DNA of 64,000 nucleotides, taken from NCBI RefSeq assembly GCF_005877905.1, contig NZ_SWDV01000018.1, positions 1 through 64,000 of the forward strand, given 5' to 3'. The notes beneath the pieces are model-generated. The model was not told the DNA's origin. It made no database searches and saw nothing but the letters and a program-made list of their open reading frames with translations. Below, one piece after another: positions 15,903 to 24,161 of this stretch (within the stretch, counting starts at the first letter, position 1; each line of letters begins with the position of its first letter). The position numbers and the translations under genes are program-made. This stretch comes from Pseudomonas nicosulfuronedens. Its GTDB lineage: Bacteria > Pseudomonadota > Gammaproteobacteria > Pseudomonadales > Pseudomonadaceae.

Positions 15903-17141
15903 ATGAAAATCATCAACGCCTCGCTGCGCAAGCAGACCGGCCTGTTCACCATCCGCTGCGAAGGCGACGTCATTGCCGAAGTCGTCCAGCAAACCGGCAG
16001 CGTGGCCGCCAGCGGCGACGACATCGACGCCCGTGGCAACCTGGCCATCGCCCCGCTGGTGGAGCCGCACATCCATCTGGACGCCACTCTCACCGCCGGC
16101 GAGCCGGAATGGAACATGAGCGGCACGCTGTTCGAAGGCATCGAGCGCTGGGCCCAGCGCAAGGAAACCATTACGCACGAGGACACCAAGTCCCGCGCCC
16201 ACACCACCATCCGCATGCTGGCCGCCCATGGCATCCAGCACGTGCGCACCCACGTCGACGTGACCGATCCGACCCTCGCCGCGCTCAAGGCCATGGTGGA
16301 AGTCCGTGAAGAGGCGCGCCACCTGGTGGACCTGCAGATCGTCGCGTTCCCGCAGGAAGGCATCGAGTCCTACGAGGGCGGCCGCGAGCTGATGGAAGAG
16401 GCGATCCGCCTGGGCGCGGACGTGGTCGGTGGTATCCCGCACTTCGAGAACACCCGCGAACAGGGCGTCAGCTCCATCAAGTTCCTCATGGACCTGGCCG
16501 AGCGCACCGGTTGCCTGGTGGACGTGCACTGCGACGAGACCGACGACCCGAACTCGCGCTTCCTCGAAGTGCTCGCCGAGGAAGCCCGCGTGCGCGGCAT
16601 GGGCGGCCGTGTCACCGCCAGCCACACCACGGCCATGGGTTCCTACGACAACGCTTACTGTTCCAAGCTGTTCCGCCTGCTCAAGCGTTCGGGTATCAAC
16701 TTCGTCTCCTGCCCGACCGAGAGCATCCACCTGCAGGGCCGTTTCGACACCTTCCCGAAACGCCGTGGCGTGACCCGCGTAGCCGAGATCGACCGCGCCG
16801 GCATGAACGTCTGCTTCGGCCAGGACTCGATCAAGGACCCGTGGTACCCGCTGGGCAACGGCAACATCCTGCGCGTGCTGGATGCCGGTCTGCATATCTG
16901 CCACATGATGGGCTTCGATGACCTGCAGCGGGCCCTGGACCTGGTCACCGACAACAGCGCCCGCGCGTTGAACCTGGGCGCGCGCTACGGCATCGCCGCC
17001 GGCCGTCCGGCCAACCTGCTGGTATTGGGGGTGGAGAGCGACTACGAGGCGGTGCGCCAGCAGACCAAGGCGCTGTATTCGATCCGCAATGGTCGTGTGC
17101 TGATGAAGCGCGAGCCGGAGCAGGTGACGCTGGTCGAGTGA
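15903..17141 (+). CDS. codA: Cytosine deaminase-like amidohydrolase
   Basis: A 412-residue metal-dependent hydrolase very like E. coli CodA. Metal ligands are His56 and His58 (EPHIHLD), His209 (VDVHCDE) and Asp308; catalytic residues are Glu212 and His241 (ASHTTAM); Gln151 is the base-binding glutamine. The residue after the metal aspartate, Asp314 in CodA, is Ser309 here (FGQDSIKDPW), a position I recall as changing substrate preference in engineered CodA. Cytosine to uracil is the default call, but isocytosine or creatinine deamination are alternatives. It starts 22 bp after the regulator gene; an upstream ATG (15861) overlapping that gene is rejected. Confidence 0.85.
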   Translation: MKIINASLRKQTGLFTIRCEGDVIAEVVQQTGSVAASGDDIDARGNLAIAPLVEPHIHLDATLTAGEPEWNMSGTLFEGIERWAQRKETITHEDTKSRAHTTIRMLAAHGIQHVRTHVDVTDPTLAALKAMVEVREEARHLVDLQIVAFPQEGIESYEGGRELMEEAIRLGADVVGGIPHFENTREQGVSSIKFLMDLAERTGCLVDVHCDETDDPNSRFLEVLAEEARVRGMGGRVTASHTTAMGSYDNAYCSKLFRLLKRSGINFVSCPTESIHLQGRFDTFPKRRGVTRVAEIDRAGMNVCFGQDSIKDPWYPLGNGNILRVLDAGLHICHMMGFDDLQRALDLVTDNSARALNLGARYGIAAGRPANLLVLGVESDYEAVRQQTKALYSIRNGRVLMKREPEQVTLVE

Positions 17142-17155
17142 CGGGTCGGCTCTTC

Positions 17156-17224
17156 GTAGGAGCGAGCTTGCTCGCGAACCTTGGCCCCGCTGCGAGGACG
17201 TTCGCGAGCAAGCTCGCTCCTACA
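17156..17224. repeat. Inverted pair of GAGCGAGCTTGCTCGC REPs
   Basis: Units at 17156-17180 and 17200-17224 face each other across 19 bp after codA. Confidence 0.8.
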
Positions 17225-17270
17225 AGATCAAGAGCCCGTGTCCCGCCCTGCGTGAGCCACAGATGCAATT

Positions 17271-17353
17271 CGTAGGATGGCGTGGAGCGCAGCGATACCC
17301 ATCATTTCCGTGCACCGACCTCATGGGTATCGCTGCGCTCCACCCATCCTACG
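17271..17353. repeat. GGTATCGC-type REP, paired inverted copies
   Basis: GTAGGATGGCGTGGAGCGCAG... facing ...CTGCGCTCCACCCATCCTACG between convergent codA and the gene at 17372. Confidence 0.8.
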
Positions 17354-17371
17354 GGTGTCAGGGCTCTCTGC

Positions 17372-17806
17372 TCAGGGCACCATCGCCATGCCCACGCCAA
17401 AGCGGTTCCAGGCATTGATGGTGGCGATGGCCAGGGTCAGGTTGGCGATCTCGGCATCGTTGAAGTGTTCGCGCAGGGCGTCGCACTGGCCCTGCGGGGC
17501 ATGCTTTTCTGGCAGGCGGGTGAGGCTTTCGACCCAGGCCAGGGCAGCGCGCTCGCGCTCGGTGAAGAAGCGGGTTTCCTCCCAGACGCTCAGGGTCTGT
17601 AGCCGTGCCTCGGTCTCGCCGGCCTTGCGCGCGTCATTGGCGTGCATGTTCACGCAGTAGGCGCAGCCGTTGATCTGCGAGGCGCGCAGGCGGATCAGCT
17701 CCAGCAGCGAGGTTTCCAGACCGGACTTGGCCAGGGCCTGCTCCAGACCGAGCATGGCCTTGTAGGCGTCGGGGGCGGCTTTGGCCCATTCGATTCGTGC
17801 GCTCAT
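17372..17806 (-). CDS. Carboxymuconolactone decarboxylase / AhpD-like protein
   Basis: A 144-residue alkylhydroperoxidase-fold protein. The signature GCAYCVNMH provides the redox cysteines Cys48 and Cys51 and proton-relay His55, as in AhpD-type peroxidases; the rest matches small CMD family members (LRASQINGCAYC, ERERAALAWVESLT). GGAG precedes the ATG. Probable role: antioxidant peroxidase or reductant-linked enzyme. No operon partner: 132 bp separate it from the pentapeptide gene upstream. Confidence 0.82.
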   Translation of the reverse strand: MSARIEWAKAAPDAYKAMLGLEQALAKSGLETSLLELIRLRASQINGCAYCVNMHANDARKAGETEARLQTLSVWEETRFFTERERAALAWVESLTRLPEKHAPQGQCDALREHFNDAEIANLTLAIATINAWNRFGVGMAMVP

Positions 17807-17938
17807 GGTGATCTCCAGTGGGGCCCGCGGTAGTGCGGGGAATGGAGCTAAGGTAACGCCGGCGCGCCGACGTTCGAATAGCCAATTCCCGGCAATACCG
17901 GCAGACCAATGGAGCCAATCCCCGCGCCGTGTCCGCTG

Positions 17939-18601
17939 TCAGTCCCAGCCCCCCGGGCAGCCCTTGCAGCCCGCCATGTTGCTGCCCTGGAAATTACCGA
18001 AGCGCTGGCGGCTGCCGCGCAGGTCGGCGTCTTCCAGGTTGGCTTCGGCCAGCTTCACCTCCTGCAGGTTGGCGTCGCGCAGGTCGGCGCCCTTGAGATC
18101 GGCACGGGACAGCCAGGTCATTTCCAGGTCGGCCGCACGCAGGTTGGCCTGGTGCAACTTGCCGCCGCTCAGGCGGGCGAATTCCAGGTAGGCGGCGGTC
18201 AGGTCCGCGCCTTGCCACTGCGCGCCCTGGGCGAACAGTCCCCAGGCCTGGATGGCGACCAGCTTGGCACCACTCAGATCAGCGCCACGCAGATTGGCCT
18301 GTTGCAGGCTGGCACGGGTCAGGTCGGCGCCGTTCAGGTGCGCCTGTTGCAGATTGGCCAGGTCCAGTTTGGCGTGGCGCAGGTCCGCTCCGGCGAGGTT
18401 GGCGCCGGACAGGTTCATCCGTGTCAGGTCCTGGTTGCGCAGGTCGGCGCCGCGCAGGTCGGCATTAGGGCATTGGCTGTCCGGCTCGATGCGGCAGCCG
18501 GCGATGACGGTGGCCGCATCGTCATCGACGTCCGGCGCAGGTTGGCTGGTGGCGAAGGCGAGGGCGGAGAGGGGGAAGAGCAGGCAGGCGAGCAGGCGCA
18601 T
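17939..18601 (-). CDS. Secreted pentapeptide-repeat protein next to exaA
   Basis: A 220-residue protein with a signal peptide (about 1-18) and about thirty A(D/N)Lxx pentapeptide repeats from residue 46 to about 205 (ADLRGADLRNQDLTRMNLSG...), predicted to form a right-handed beta-helix in the periplasm. It ends in a cysteine pair (CKGC). It lies just downstream of exaA on the same strand, as in other Pseudomonas exa/ped clusters as I recall, separated by a terminator-like hairpin. Function unknown; a scaffold or accessory role for quinoprotein dehydrogenases is inference. Confidence 0.8.
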   Translation of the reverse strand: MRLLACLLFPLSALAFATSQPAPDVDDDAATVIAGCRIEPDSQCPNADLRGADLRNQDLTRMNLSGANLAGADLRHAKLDLANLQQAHLNGADLTRASLQQANLRGADLSGAKLVAIQAWGLFAQGAQWQGADLTAAYLEFARLSGGKLHQANLRAADLEMTWLSRADLKGADLRDANLQEVKLAEANLEDADLRGSRQRFGNFQGSNMAGCKGCPGGWD

Positions 18602-18621
18602 GGCGATCTCCTGGGAAAATG

Positions 18622-18652
18622 AAAAAGGCCCGCGCCGGGTTCGACGCGGGCC
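18622..18652 (-). terminator. Terminator after exaA
   Basis: On the minus strand GGCCCGCG...CGCGGGCC is followed by TTTTT, 7 bp after the exaA stop and 21 bp before the next start codon. Confidence 0.75.
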
Positions 18653-18658
18653 AGTGCA

Positions 18659-20515
18659 TCAGCGGCTGGCGGTCTTTTTGTCCCAGCTGGGCAGCTTGAA
18701 CACCCAGAAGGAACCGCCCTGGGCCACCGGCTTGGTCAGCTCGGCCATGTCGCCACCCCACAACGGCACCGCGCCGCCGTAGCCGACGGTCACGCCGATG
18801 TACTGCTCGCCGTCCTGCTCCCAGGTGATGGGCGGGGAGACGATGCCGCTGCCGGTCTGGAACTGCCACAGCTCCTTGCCGGTCCTGGCGTCGAAGGCCT
18901 TGAGGAAGCCCTCGCCGGTGCCGGTGAACACCAGGTTGCCGGCGGTGGCCAGCACGCCGGCCCAGAGCGGCAGGTGGTCCTTGTATTCCCACTCGACCTT
19001 GCCGGTGGTGGGGTTCATCGCCCGCAGGGTGCCGACGTGGTCGTCATACATGCGCTTGATGCGGAAGCCCATGCCGAGGTAGGCGCTGCCCTTGGCGTAG
19101 TTCACTTCCTCGGTCCAGTAGTCCTCCTTCCAGTGGTTGGCGGGGACGTAGAACAGACCGGTGTCCTGGCTGTAGGCCATGGGGTTCCAGTTCTTGCCGC
19201 CGAGGAAGGGCGGCGAGACCTCCACGGCCTTGCCGTGCTTCTGCCCCGGTTCCGGCAGCGGCGGGCGCTGGCCTTCGTTCTCCACCGGGCGGCCGGTCTT
19301 CAGGTCGATGTGGCTGGCCCAGGTGATGTTGTCGACGAAGGGGAAGGCGTTCTGCAGCTTGCCGTTGGTACGGTCGACCACATAGAAGAAACCGTTGCGG
19401 TCGGCGTGGGCGGTGGCCTTGACGATCTTGCCGTCCTGGGCCTTGTAGTCGAACAGCACCAGTTCGTTGTTGCCGGAGAAGTCCCAGGCATCGTTCGGGG
19501 TGTGCTGGTAGAACCATTTCACCTCGCCGGTGCTCGGGTCGACGCCGACCTGGCCGGAGGTGTAGAGGCTGTCGTAGTCGTGGGGGTTGCCGCCCTTGGC
19601 GGTGCGCGCCCAGGTATTCCAGGGGCCGGGGTTGCCGGCGCCGACGATGATGGTGTTGGTCTCGGCATCGAAGCTCGCGCTCTGCCACGGGGCGCCGCCG
19701 CCGTGGTTCCAGGCTTCGACCTTGCCGGTGGGGGAGTTCTTGTCTTCCGGCCAGGAGGGCGCCTTCACGTCGCCGGTGACGGTGCTGTCCTTGCCGTTCA
19801 GGCGACCCATGTGGCCTTCGACGAAGGGCCGCATCCAGACTTCCTCGCCGGTATCCGGGTCGCGCGCGAACAGGCGGCCGACCACGCCGAACTCATCGCC
19901 CGAGCTGCCGTGGATCAGCAGCACCTTGCCGGTCTTGCCGTCCTTCACGATGGTCGGCGCGCCGGTCATGGTGTAGCCGGCGCCGTGGTCGCCGAACTTC
20001 TTCTTCCAGACCACCTTGCCGGTCTTCTTGTTCAGCGCCACGACGGAGGCGTCGAGGGTGCCGAAGTAGATCTTGTCGCCATAGATGGCGGCGCCGCGGT
20101 TGACCACGTCGCAGCACGGGCGGATGTCGTCGGGCAGGCGGTGGTTGTAGGTCCACAGGCGCTTGCCGGTCTTCGCGTCGAGGGCGAACAGCCGCGAGTA
20201 GGAGGCGGTGACGTAGACCACGCCGTCACTGACGATGGCCTGGGACTCCTGGCCGCGCTGCTTTTCGTCGCCGAAGGAGTAGGACCAGGCCGGGGCCAGC
20301 TTGAACACGTTGCCTTCGTTGACCTGCTTGAGCGGGCTCCAGCGCTGGGCGTTGGTGCCCATGCCGTACTGCAGCACGTCGCCGGTGGTCTTGTGGTCGT
20401 TGGCGATGTCGTCCCAGGTCACGTCTTTTGCCAGGGCGGAGCCGGCGGCGGTGAGGGCGATGGCGCAGGCGAGACCGTTCAAGGCCAGGCGCAGGGGAGC
20501 TGTTGTTGTTCTCAT
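18659..20515 (-). CDS. exaA: PQQ-dependent ethanol dehydrogenase, calcium type
   Basis: A 618-residue periplasmic quinoprotein (signal peptide about 1-29, cut after ALA) with eight-bladed propeller repeats ending in W docking motifs. The vicinal disulfide Cys134-Cys135 (RPCCDVVN) and metal ligands Glu208, Asn295 and catalytic Asp345 (DAWDFSG) are present. The residue two after the aspartate is Ser347, not Asp, which indicates Ca2+ rather than a lanthanide. It oxidises ethanol and other primary alcohols, passing electrons to ExaB. Start 20515 gives the signal peptide; a much longer upstream frame is spurious. Divergent from exaB. Confidence 0.93.
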   Translation of the reverse strand: MRTTTAPLRLALNGLACAIALTAAGSALAKDVTWDDIANDHKTTGDVLQYGMGTNAQRWSPLKQVNEGNVFKLAPAWSYSFGDEKQRGQESQAIVSDGVVYVTASYSRLFALDAKTGKRLWTYNHRLPDDIRPCCDVVNRGAAIYGDKIYFGTLDASVVALNKKTGKVVWKKKFGDHGAGYTMTGAPTIVKDGKTGKVLLIHGSSGDEFGVVGRLFARDPDTGEEVWMRPFVEGHMGRLNGKDSTVTGDVKAPSWPEDKNSPTGKVEAWNHGGGAPWQSASFDAETNTIIVGAGNPGPWNTWARTAKGGNPHDYDSLYTSGQVGVDPSTGEVKWFYQHTPNDAWDFSGNNELVLFDYKAQDGKIVKATAHADRNGFFYVVDRTNGKLQNAFPFVDNITWASHIDLKTGRPVENEGQRPPLPEPGQKHGKAVEVSPPFLGGKNWNPMAYSQDTGLFYVPANHWKEDYWTEEVNYAKGSAYLGMGFRIKRMYDDHVGTLRAMNPTTGKVEWEYKDHLPLWAGVLATAGNLVFTGTGEGFLKAFDARTGKELWQFQTGSGIVSPPITWEQDGEQYIGVTVGYGGAVPLWGGDMAELTKPVAQGGSFWVFKLPSWDKKTASR

Positions 20516-20694
20516 GGTGGTTTCCCGTGATGGATGGCGGCAGGCCGCTGCACGTGCCGCGGCGAATCCATGGTGGGAGCAGGGCGTGCAGGCGGGGAAC
20601 GGAAAAGCTCCCGGCGATGCCGGGACTATTTCCCGGTGCGGGCATGACTTGGACTTGCTGCCAAAGCGCCGGCAATGGCCGACCGCCGTCCTAG

Positions 20695-20708
20695 TACGAA
20701 GGGAGTAG
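20695..20708 (+). promoter_or_regulatory. Shared 14-bp motif between exaA and exaB
   Basis: TACGAAGGGAGTAG, 114 bp before the exaB start. It matches the pedH site (24041-24054) at 11 of 14 bases and resembles the exaC and pqqA sites, suggesting one activator for the regulon. The intervening 20516-20694 also holds a CTCCCGGC/GCCGGGA-type hairpin near 20610. Confidence 0.6.
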
Positions 20709-20822
20709 ACGGGAGCATCCAAAGCAGGATTCGGCCGCAAGGCGCGCGTTCTTACCATCGTCATCACTGGCGTCTTTCCGGGCGCCGTGCCTTGCCAAGC
20801 ATCTCGATGAGAGGATGAAGTG

Positions 20823-21260
20823 ATGAACAACAAGAACGTGCTGTGCGGCCTGATGTTGGTGGCCGGCCTGGGTGTCTCGGGTCTGGCCCTGTCCCACGGC
20901 AATGTGACGCCCCAGGCAGTGGATACCACGGGGCTGGAACCGCTGGGCAAGGAATGGCGCGAGACCAACCCCTACCGCGAGCCCTACGCCAATCACGCCA
21001 AGGCGGTGGAGATCGGCGCCTCGGCGTACAACCAGAACTGCGCGCGCTGCCATGGCCTGGAAGCCAAGTCCGGCGGCATCGCCCCCGACCTGCGCATGCT
21101 CGACGTCGGCGCCGAGGGGGACGAGTGGTTCAAGGAGCGGGTGATCAACGGCGCAGTGCGTGACGGTGCGGTGTACATGCCGAAGATGGCCGACTTCATC
21201 AGCCAGGAAGGCCTCTGGGCGATCCGTACCTACCTGGACAGCGTGCACGTGGACGAGTGA
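20823..21260 (+). CDS. exaB: Cytochrome c550, electron acceptor of ExaA
   Basis: A 145-residue periplasmic monohaem cytochrome: signal peptide (about 1-24, ending LALSHG), haem motif CARCH (Cys73, Cys76, His77), and a likely axial methionine in VYMPKM. It takes electrons from the PQQ alcohol dehydrogenases to the respiratory chain. ATG 20823 follows a GAGAGGATGAAG ribosome site. It heads a tight run with the next three genes. Confidence 0.92.
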   Translation: MNNKNVLCGLMLVAGLGVSGLALSHGNVTPQAVDTTGLEPLGKEWRETNPYREPYANHAKAVEIGASAYNQNCARCHGLEAKSGGIAPDLRMLDVGAEGDEWFKERVINGAVRDGAVYMPKMADFISQEGLWAIRTYLDSVHVDE

Positions 21261-21265
21261 TCGCC

Positions 21266-22147
21266 ATGCGCCTGTTCGTCTGGTTGTTCGGCCTGTGCCT
21301 GCTGATCGGGCAAGCGCAGGCCGGGGTGCGCCCTTACGAGGACATGGTCGCCAGCGGTGTGCTGCGGGTGGCGGTGTACGAGAACTTCCCGCCCTACAGC
21401 TTCATGCAGGGCGGGCAGCCGCGCGGGGTCGATGTCGACCTTGCGCAGCGCCTGGCCGGCGGGCTGGGCCTGCGTGCGGAATTCCTCTGGGTCACGCCCG
21501 GCGAGCGCCTGGACGACGACCTGCGCAACTTCATCTGGAAGGGCCACTACCTGCGGCCCGGCGTGGTCGCCGATGTGATGCTGCGCGTGCCCTACGACCG
21601 CCAGTACGCCAACCGGCGCAACGATGTCGGCGAGTTCGCCAACGAGCAGGTGGTGATGTTCGGCCCCTACCAGCGCGAGCGCTGGCAGGTGGTCAGCGAC
21701 GACCGCCGGCTGCCGGAGGTGGACACCATCGCCGCCTTCCGCGAACACCCCGTCGGCGTCGAGCTGGACAGCGTGCCGTCGTTCTACCTGACCTCGGTGC
21801 TGGGCGGCCAGCTCAGCCGCATGACCATCCACTTCCCCAGCACCCAGGCGGCCTTCGACGGCATGCGCGCGGGCAAGGTGGACGCGGTGATGGCCCTGCG
21901 CGGCGAACTGGACTGGATGCGGGCGCAAGCCGCCGACGAGCACCTGAAGAACGCCGGGAACACCTATCCCAACCTCGGCCAACCCGAGTGGGACATCGGC
22001 ATGGCGGTGCATGAAAGCAATCGCCAGCTTTCCAACGCCCTGGATGGTGAGCTGGAGGAATTGGTGCGCAGCGGCGAGATGGAAAAGCTCTACGCGGCCT
22101 ACGGCATGCGCTACGAACTGCCGGGGCTCTACCAGGACGTGCAGTGA
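21266..22147 (+). CDS. Quinoprotein-associated periplasmic solute-binding protein
   Basis: A 293-residue protein with a signal peptide (MRLFVWLFGLCLLIGQAQA) and a bacterial extracellular solute-binding family 3 fold (GVLRVAVYENFPPYSFMQGGQPRGVDVDLAQRLA). Homologues sit beside PQQ alcohol dehydrogenases and resemble MoxJ/XoxJ, thought to help dehydrogenase maturation or cytochrome interaction rather than ABC transport; no ABC genes are nearby. The ATG 6 bp after the exaB stop is used; a GTG at 21257 overlapping that stop is possible. Confidence 0.85.
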   Translation: MRLFVWLFGLCLLIGQAQAGVRPYEDMVASGVLRVAVYENFPPYSFMQGGQPRGVDVDLAQRLAGGLGLRAEFLWVTPGERLDDDLRNFIWKGHYLRPGVVADVMLRVPYDRQYANRRNDVGEFANEQVVMFGPYQRERWQVVSDDRRLPEVDTIAAFREHPVGVELDSVPSFYLTSVLGGQLSRMTIHFPSTQAAFDGMRAGKVDAVMALRGELDWMRAQAADEHLKNAGNTYPNLGQPEWDIGMAVHESNRQLSNALDGELEELVRSGEMEKLYAAYGMRYELPGLYQDVQ

Positions 22148-22157
22148 GGGAATCATG

Positions 22158-22907
22158 ATGCACCGGCGCGAACTGCTGCTCGGGATCTGTGCGCTGCCGC
22201 TGCTGGCAGCGGCGGTGGAGGGCGACCCGATGCCCTCGGTGATGTGGGAGTACCACCACCAGCGTCTGTTGAACGGCGAGCCTTACGTCTTCGATGAGCG
22301 GGTGAAACTCGGCGTGCCGCCGTTCGCCGAAGACGCGCGCCAGGTGCCGGTGGAAATCGATGCTCGTGCCTTGCCGGGACGCTTCGACCGGCTGCTGCTA
22401 TGGGCCGAGCTGAACCCGATTCCCCATGTGCTGACGCTCTATCCGGGCGAACATCTGGAGCCGTTGCTGGCGGTGCGTATCCGCATCGAACAGGCCACGC
22501 CGATCCGTGCTGCGCTGCGCGACGAGAAGGGCGTGTGGCACGTTGGTTCTGCCTGGATCGACGCCGCCGGCGGAGGTTGTACCGCGCCCAGCGTGGTGCG
22601 TGCGCAGCCGGGCTGGGAGGACCGCCTCGGCCAGGTCCATGGCGAGGCTTACCCCAAGGGTGAATACAGCCGGGTGCGGCTCTCGGTGTCCCATCCGATG
22701 GACAACGGCCTGGTTGGTGGCATCCCCGAGTTCTACATCGACCACGCCGAACTGCGCGGCCCGGACGGCGAAGTCTTCGCGAGGCTGGAGCTGTTCCCGG
22801 CAGTCAGCGAGAACCCCACCTTCACCTTCGAGGTGCGCGGCCATCCGCAAACCGAACTCTGGCTGCACGACAACAACGGCAACGAATTTCAGGCCGTCTT
22901 GCGCTGA
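22158..22907 (+). CDS. Quinoprotein-associated SoxYZ-like carrier protein
   Basis: A 249-residue fused SoxY-SoxZ-like protein with a short export signal (MHRRELLLGICALPLLAAA). The SoxY-like half ends in a GGGC segment (AAGGGCTAPS) that supplies the candidate carrier cysteine; the SoxZ-like half has the HPMDNG motif of SoxZ. The next gene is the matching metallohydrolase, so the pair may form a small sulfur or thiol relay tied to quinoprotein function; substrate unknown. ATG 22158 is 7 nt after GAGGG; ATG 22155 is the alternative. Confidence 0.8.
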   Translation: MHRRELLLGICALPLLAAAVEGDPMPSVMWEYHHQRLLNGEPYVFDERVKLGVPPFAEDARQVPVEIDARALPGRFDRLLLWAELNPIPHVLTLYPGEHLEPLLAVRIRIEQATPIRAALRDEKGVWHVGSAWIDAAGGGCTAPSVVRAQPGWEDRLGQVHGEAYPKGEYSRVRLSVSHPMDNGLVGGIPEFYIDHAELRGPDGEVFARLELFPAVSENPTFTFEVRGHPQTELWLHDNNGNEFQAVLR

Positions 22908-22922
22908 GATGACGAGGTGCCC

Positions 22923-23852
22923 ATGCGTTTTCTCCTGATCGCCCTCGCGTGCCTGTGCCTGCCGGCACTGGCCGACCTGCAGTACCACCTCCAGCCTAGG
23001 CAGATCGCCGAGGGCACCTGGGTGGTGGAAGGCAGCACCGACAATTTCGCCAAGGACAACGGCGGCGCGATCGTCAACGTCGCCTTCATCGATACCGGCG
23101 ACGGCGTGCTGGTGATCGACACCGGCCCGTCGAAGCGCTACGGCGAAGCCCTGCGCGCGCTGATCCAGCAGACCACCGGCAAGCCGGTGAAACGCGTACT
23201 GCTGACCCATCACCACCCCGACCATGTGCTGGGCAACCAGGCTTTTACCGACGTGCCCATCGGCGCGCTGGCCGGCACCACGAAGCTGCTGAAAGAGCAG
23301 GGCAACGCCATGGCGGAAAACATGTATCGCCTGGTGGGCGACTGGATGCGCGGCACGGAAGTGGTGCTGCCCAGCGAGACGGTGGCGCCGGGCGAATTGA
23401 CGATGGGCAGCCATCGGTTCCGGTTGGTCGGCCTGCGCGGGCACACCGGCGCGGACCTGGCGATCCTTGATGAGACCACTGGTGTGCTGTTCGCCGGTGA
23501 TATCGTGTTCTACCAGCGTGCGCTGACCACGCCGAACAGTCCGGGGCTCGACGTCTGGCTGGCCGACCTGGATACGCTGCAGCAGCTGCCGTGGAAACAG
23601 ATCGTCCCCGGCCACGGCCCCATTGCCAGCGATGCCGGTCCCTTCGCGCAGATGCGCGACTACCTCGGCTGGCTCGACAGCGTGATGCGCGACGGCATCG
23701 CCCACGGCGCCGACATGAACGACCTCCTGCGTACGTCCATCCCGGAGCGCTTCGCCAGCGTCAGCCTGACGCGCTACGAGCTGATCCGCAGCGTCAGCCA
23801 TCTCTACCCGCGCTATGAGCAGCAGGCCTTGCCGCGCGTCGATGAGCCTTGA
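22923..23852 (+). CDS. Quinoprotein-associated zinc metallohydrolase (metallo-beta-lactamase fold)
   Basis: A 309-residue exported protein (signal peptide about 1-18) of the metallo-beta-lactamase superfamily, SoxH-like. It has the zinc site THHHPDH, later histidines in RGHTGAD and PGHGP, and the DTGPSKRYG block. ATG 22923 follows GAGG; a GTG 6 bp upstream is in frame. It sits 15 bp after the SoxYZ-like gene. The presumed role is hydrolysis of a thiol-ester or persulfide-type intermediate on that carrier; this is inference from family context. Confidence 0.82.
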   Translation: MRFLLIALACLCLPALADLQYHLQPRQIAEGTWVVEGSTDNFAKDNGGAIVNVAFIDTGDGVLVIDTGPSKRYGEALRALIQQTTGKPVKRVLLTHHHPDHVLGNQAFTDVPIGALAGTTKLLKEQGNAMAENMYRLVGDWMRGTEVVLPSETVAPGELTMGSHRFRLVGLRGHTGADLAILDETTGVLFAGDIVFYQRALTTPNSPGLDVWLADLDTLQQLPWKQIVPGHGPIASDAGPFAQMRDYLGWLDSVMRDGIAHGADMNDLLRTSIPERFASVSLTRYELIRSVSHLYPRYEQQALPRVDEP

Positions 23853-23862
23853 TCCTGCTTTC

Positions 23863-23944
23863 GCAGGATGGCGTGGAGCGAAGCGATACCCATCATTCCG
23901 GTGCACCGCCTGCATGGGTATCGCTGCGCTCCACCCATCCTACA
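23863..23944. repeat. GGTATCGC-type REP, paired inverted copies
   Basis: GCAGGATGGCGTGGAGCGAAG... facing ...CGCTGCGCTCCACCCATCCTAC between the metallohydrolase gene and pedH. Confidence 0.8.
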
Positions 23945-23963
23945 TTCACGGATTGCCAGGGAG

Positions 23964-24002
23964 CGTAGGTCGGACAACCTGGAACAGGTTATCCGCCCTA
24001 CG
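23964..24002. repeat. GGATAACC-type palindrome
   Basis: CGTAGGTCGGACAACCTGG facing CAGGTTATCCGCCCTACG, just upstream of the pedH promoter region. Confidence 0.75.
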
Positions 24003-24040
24003 TAAGCCTTGAATTTCGTGGCGCTGCGGCCCGGTATTGC

Positions 24041-24054
24041 TACCAAGGAACTAG
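24041..24054 (+). promoter_or_regulatory. Shared 14-bp motif before pedH
   Basis: TACCAAGGAACTAG, 107 bp before the pedH start. Closest relative is TACGAAGGGAGTAG at 20695-20708. Confidence 0.6.
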
Positions 24055-24161
24055 GGAATTCGGCACTGCGTTCAATTGTTGGCCCGCCTTACCAAACCAA
24101 GAATCTGCGACAGACCGGGAAATTTTCCCGGGTACAACAACAATCGCAGAGGCGCACCGCC

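Noticed and set aside
18659-20515. ExaA as a lanthanide enzyme
   Set aside because: The position two after the catalytic Asp is Ser, not Asp, so the lanthanide signature is absent.
24009-24161. N-terminal extension of PedH
   Set aside because: It would bury the signal peptide and cover the REP end and the 14-bp promoter motif; ATG 24162 starts a proper signal peptide.
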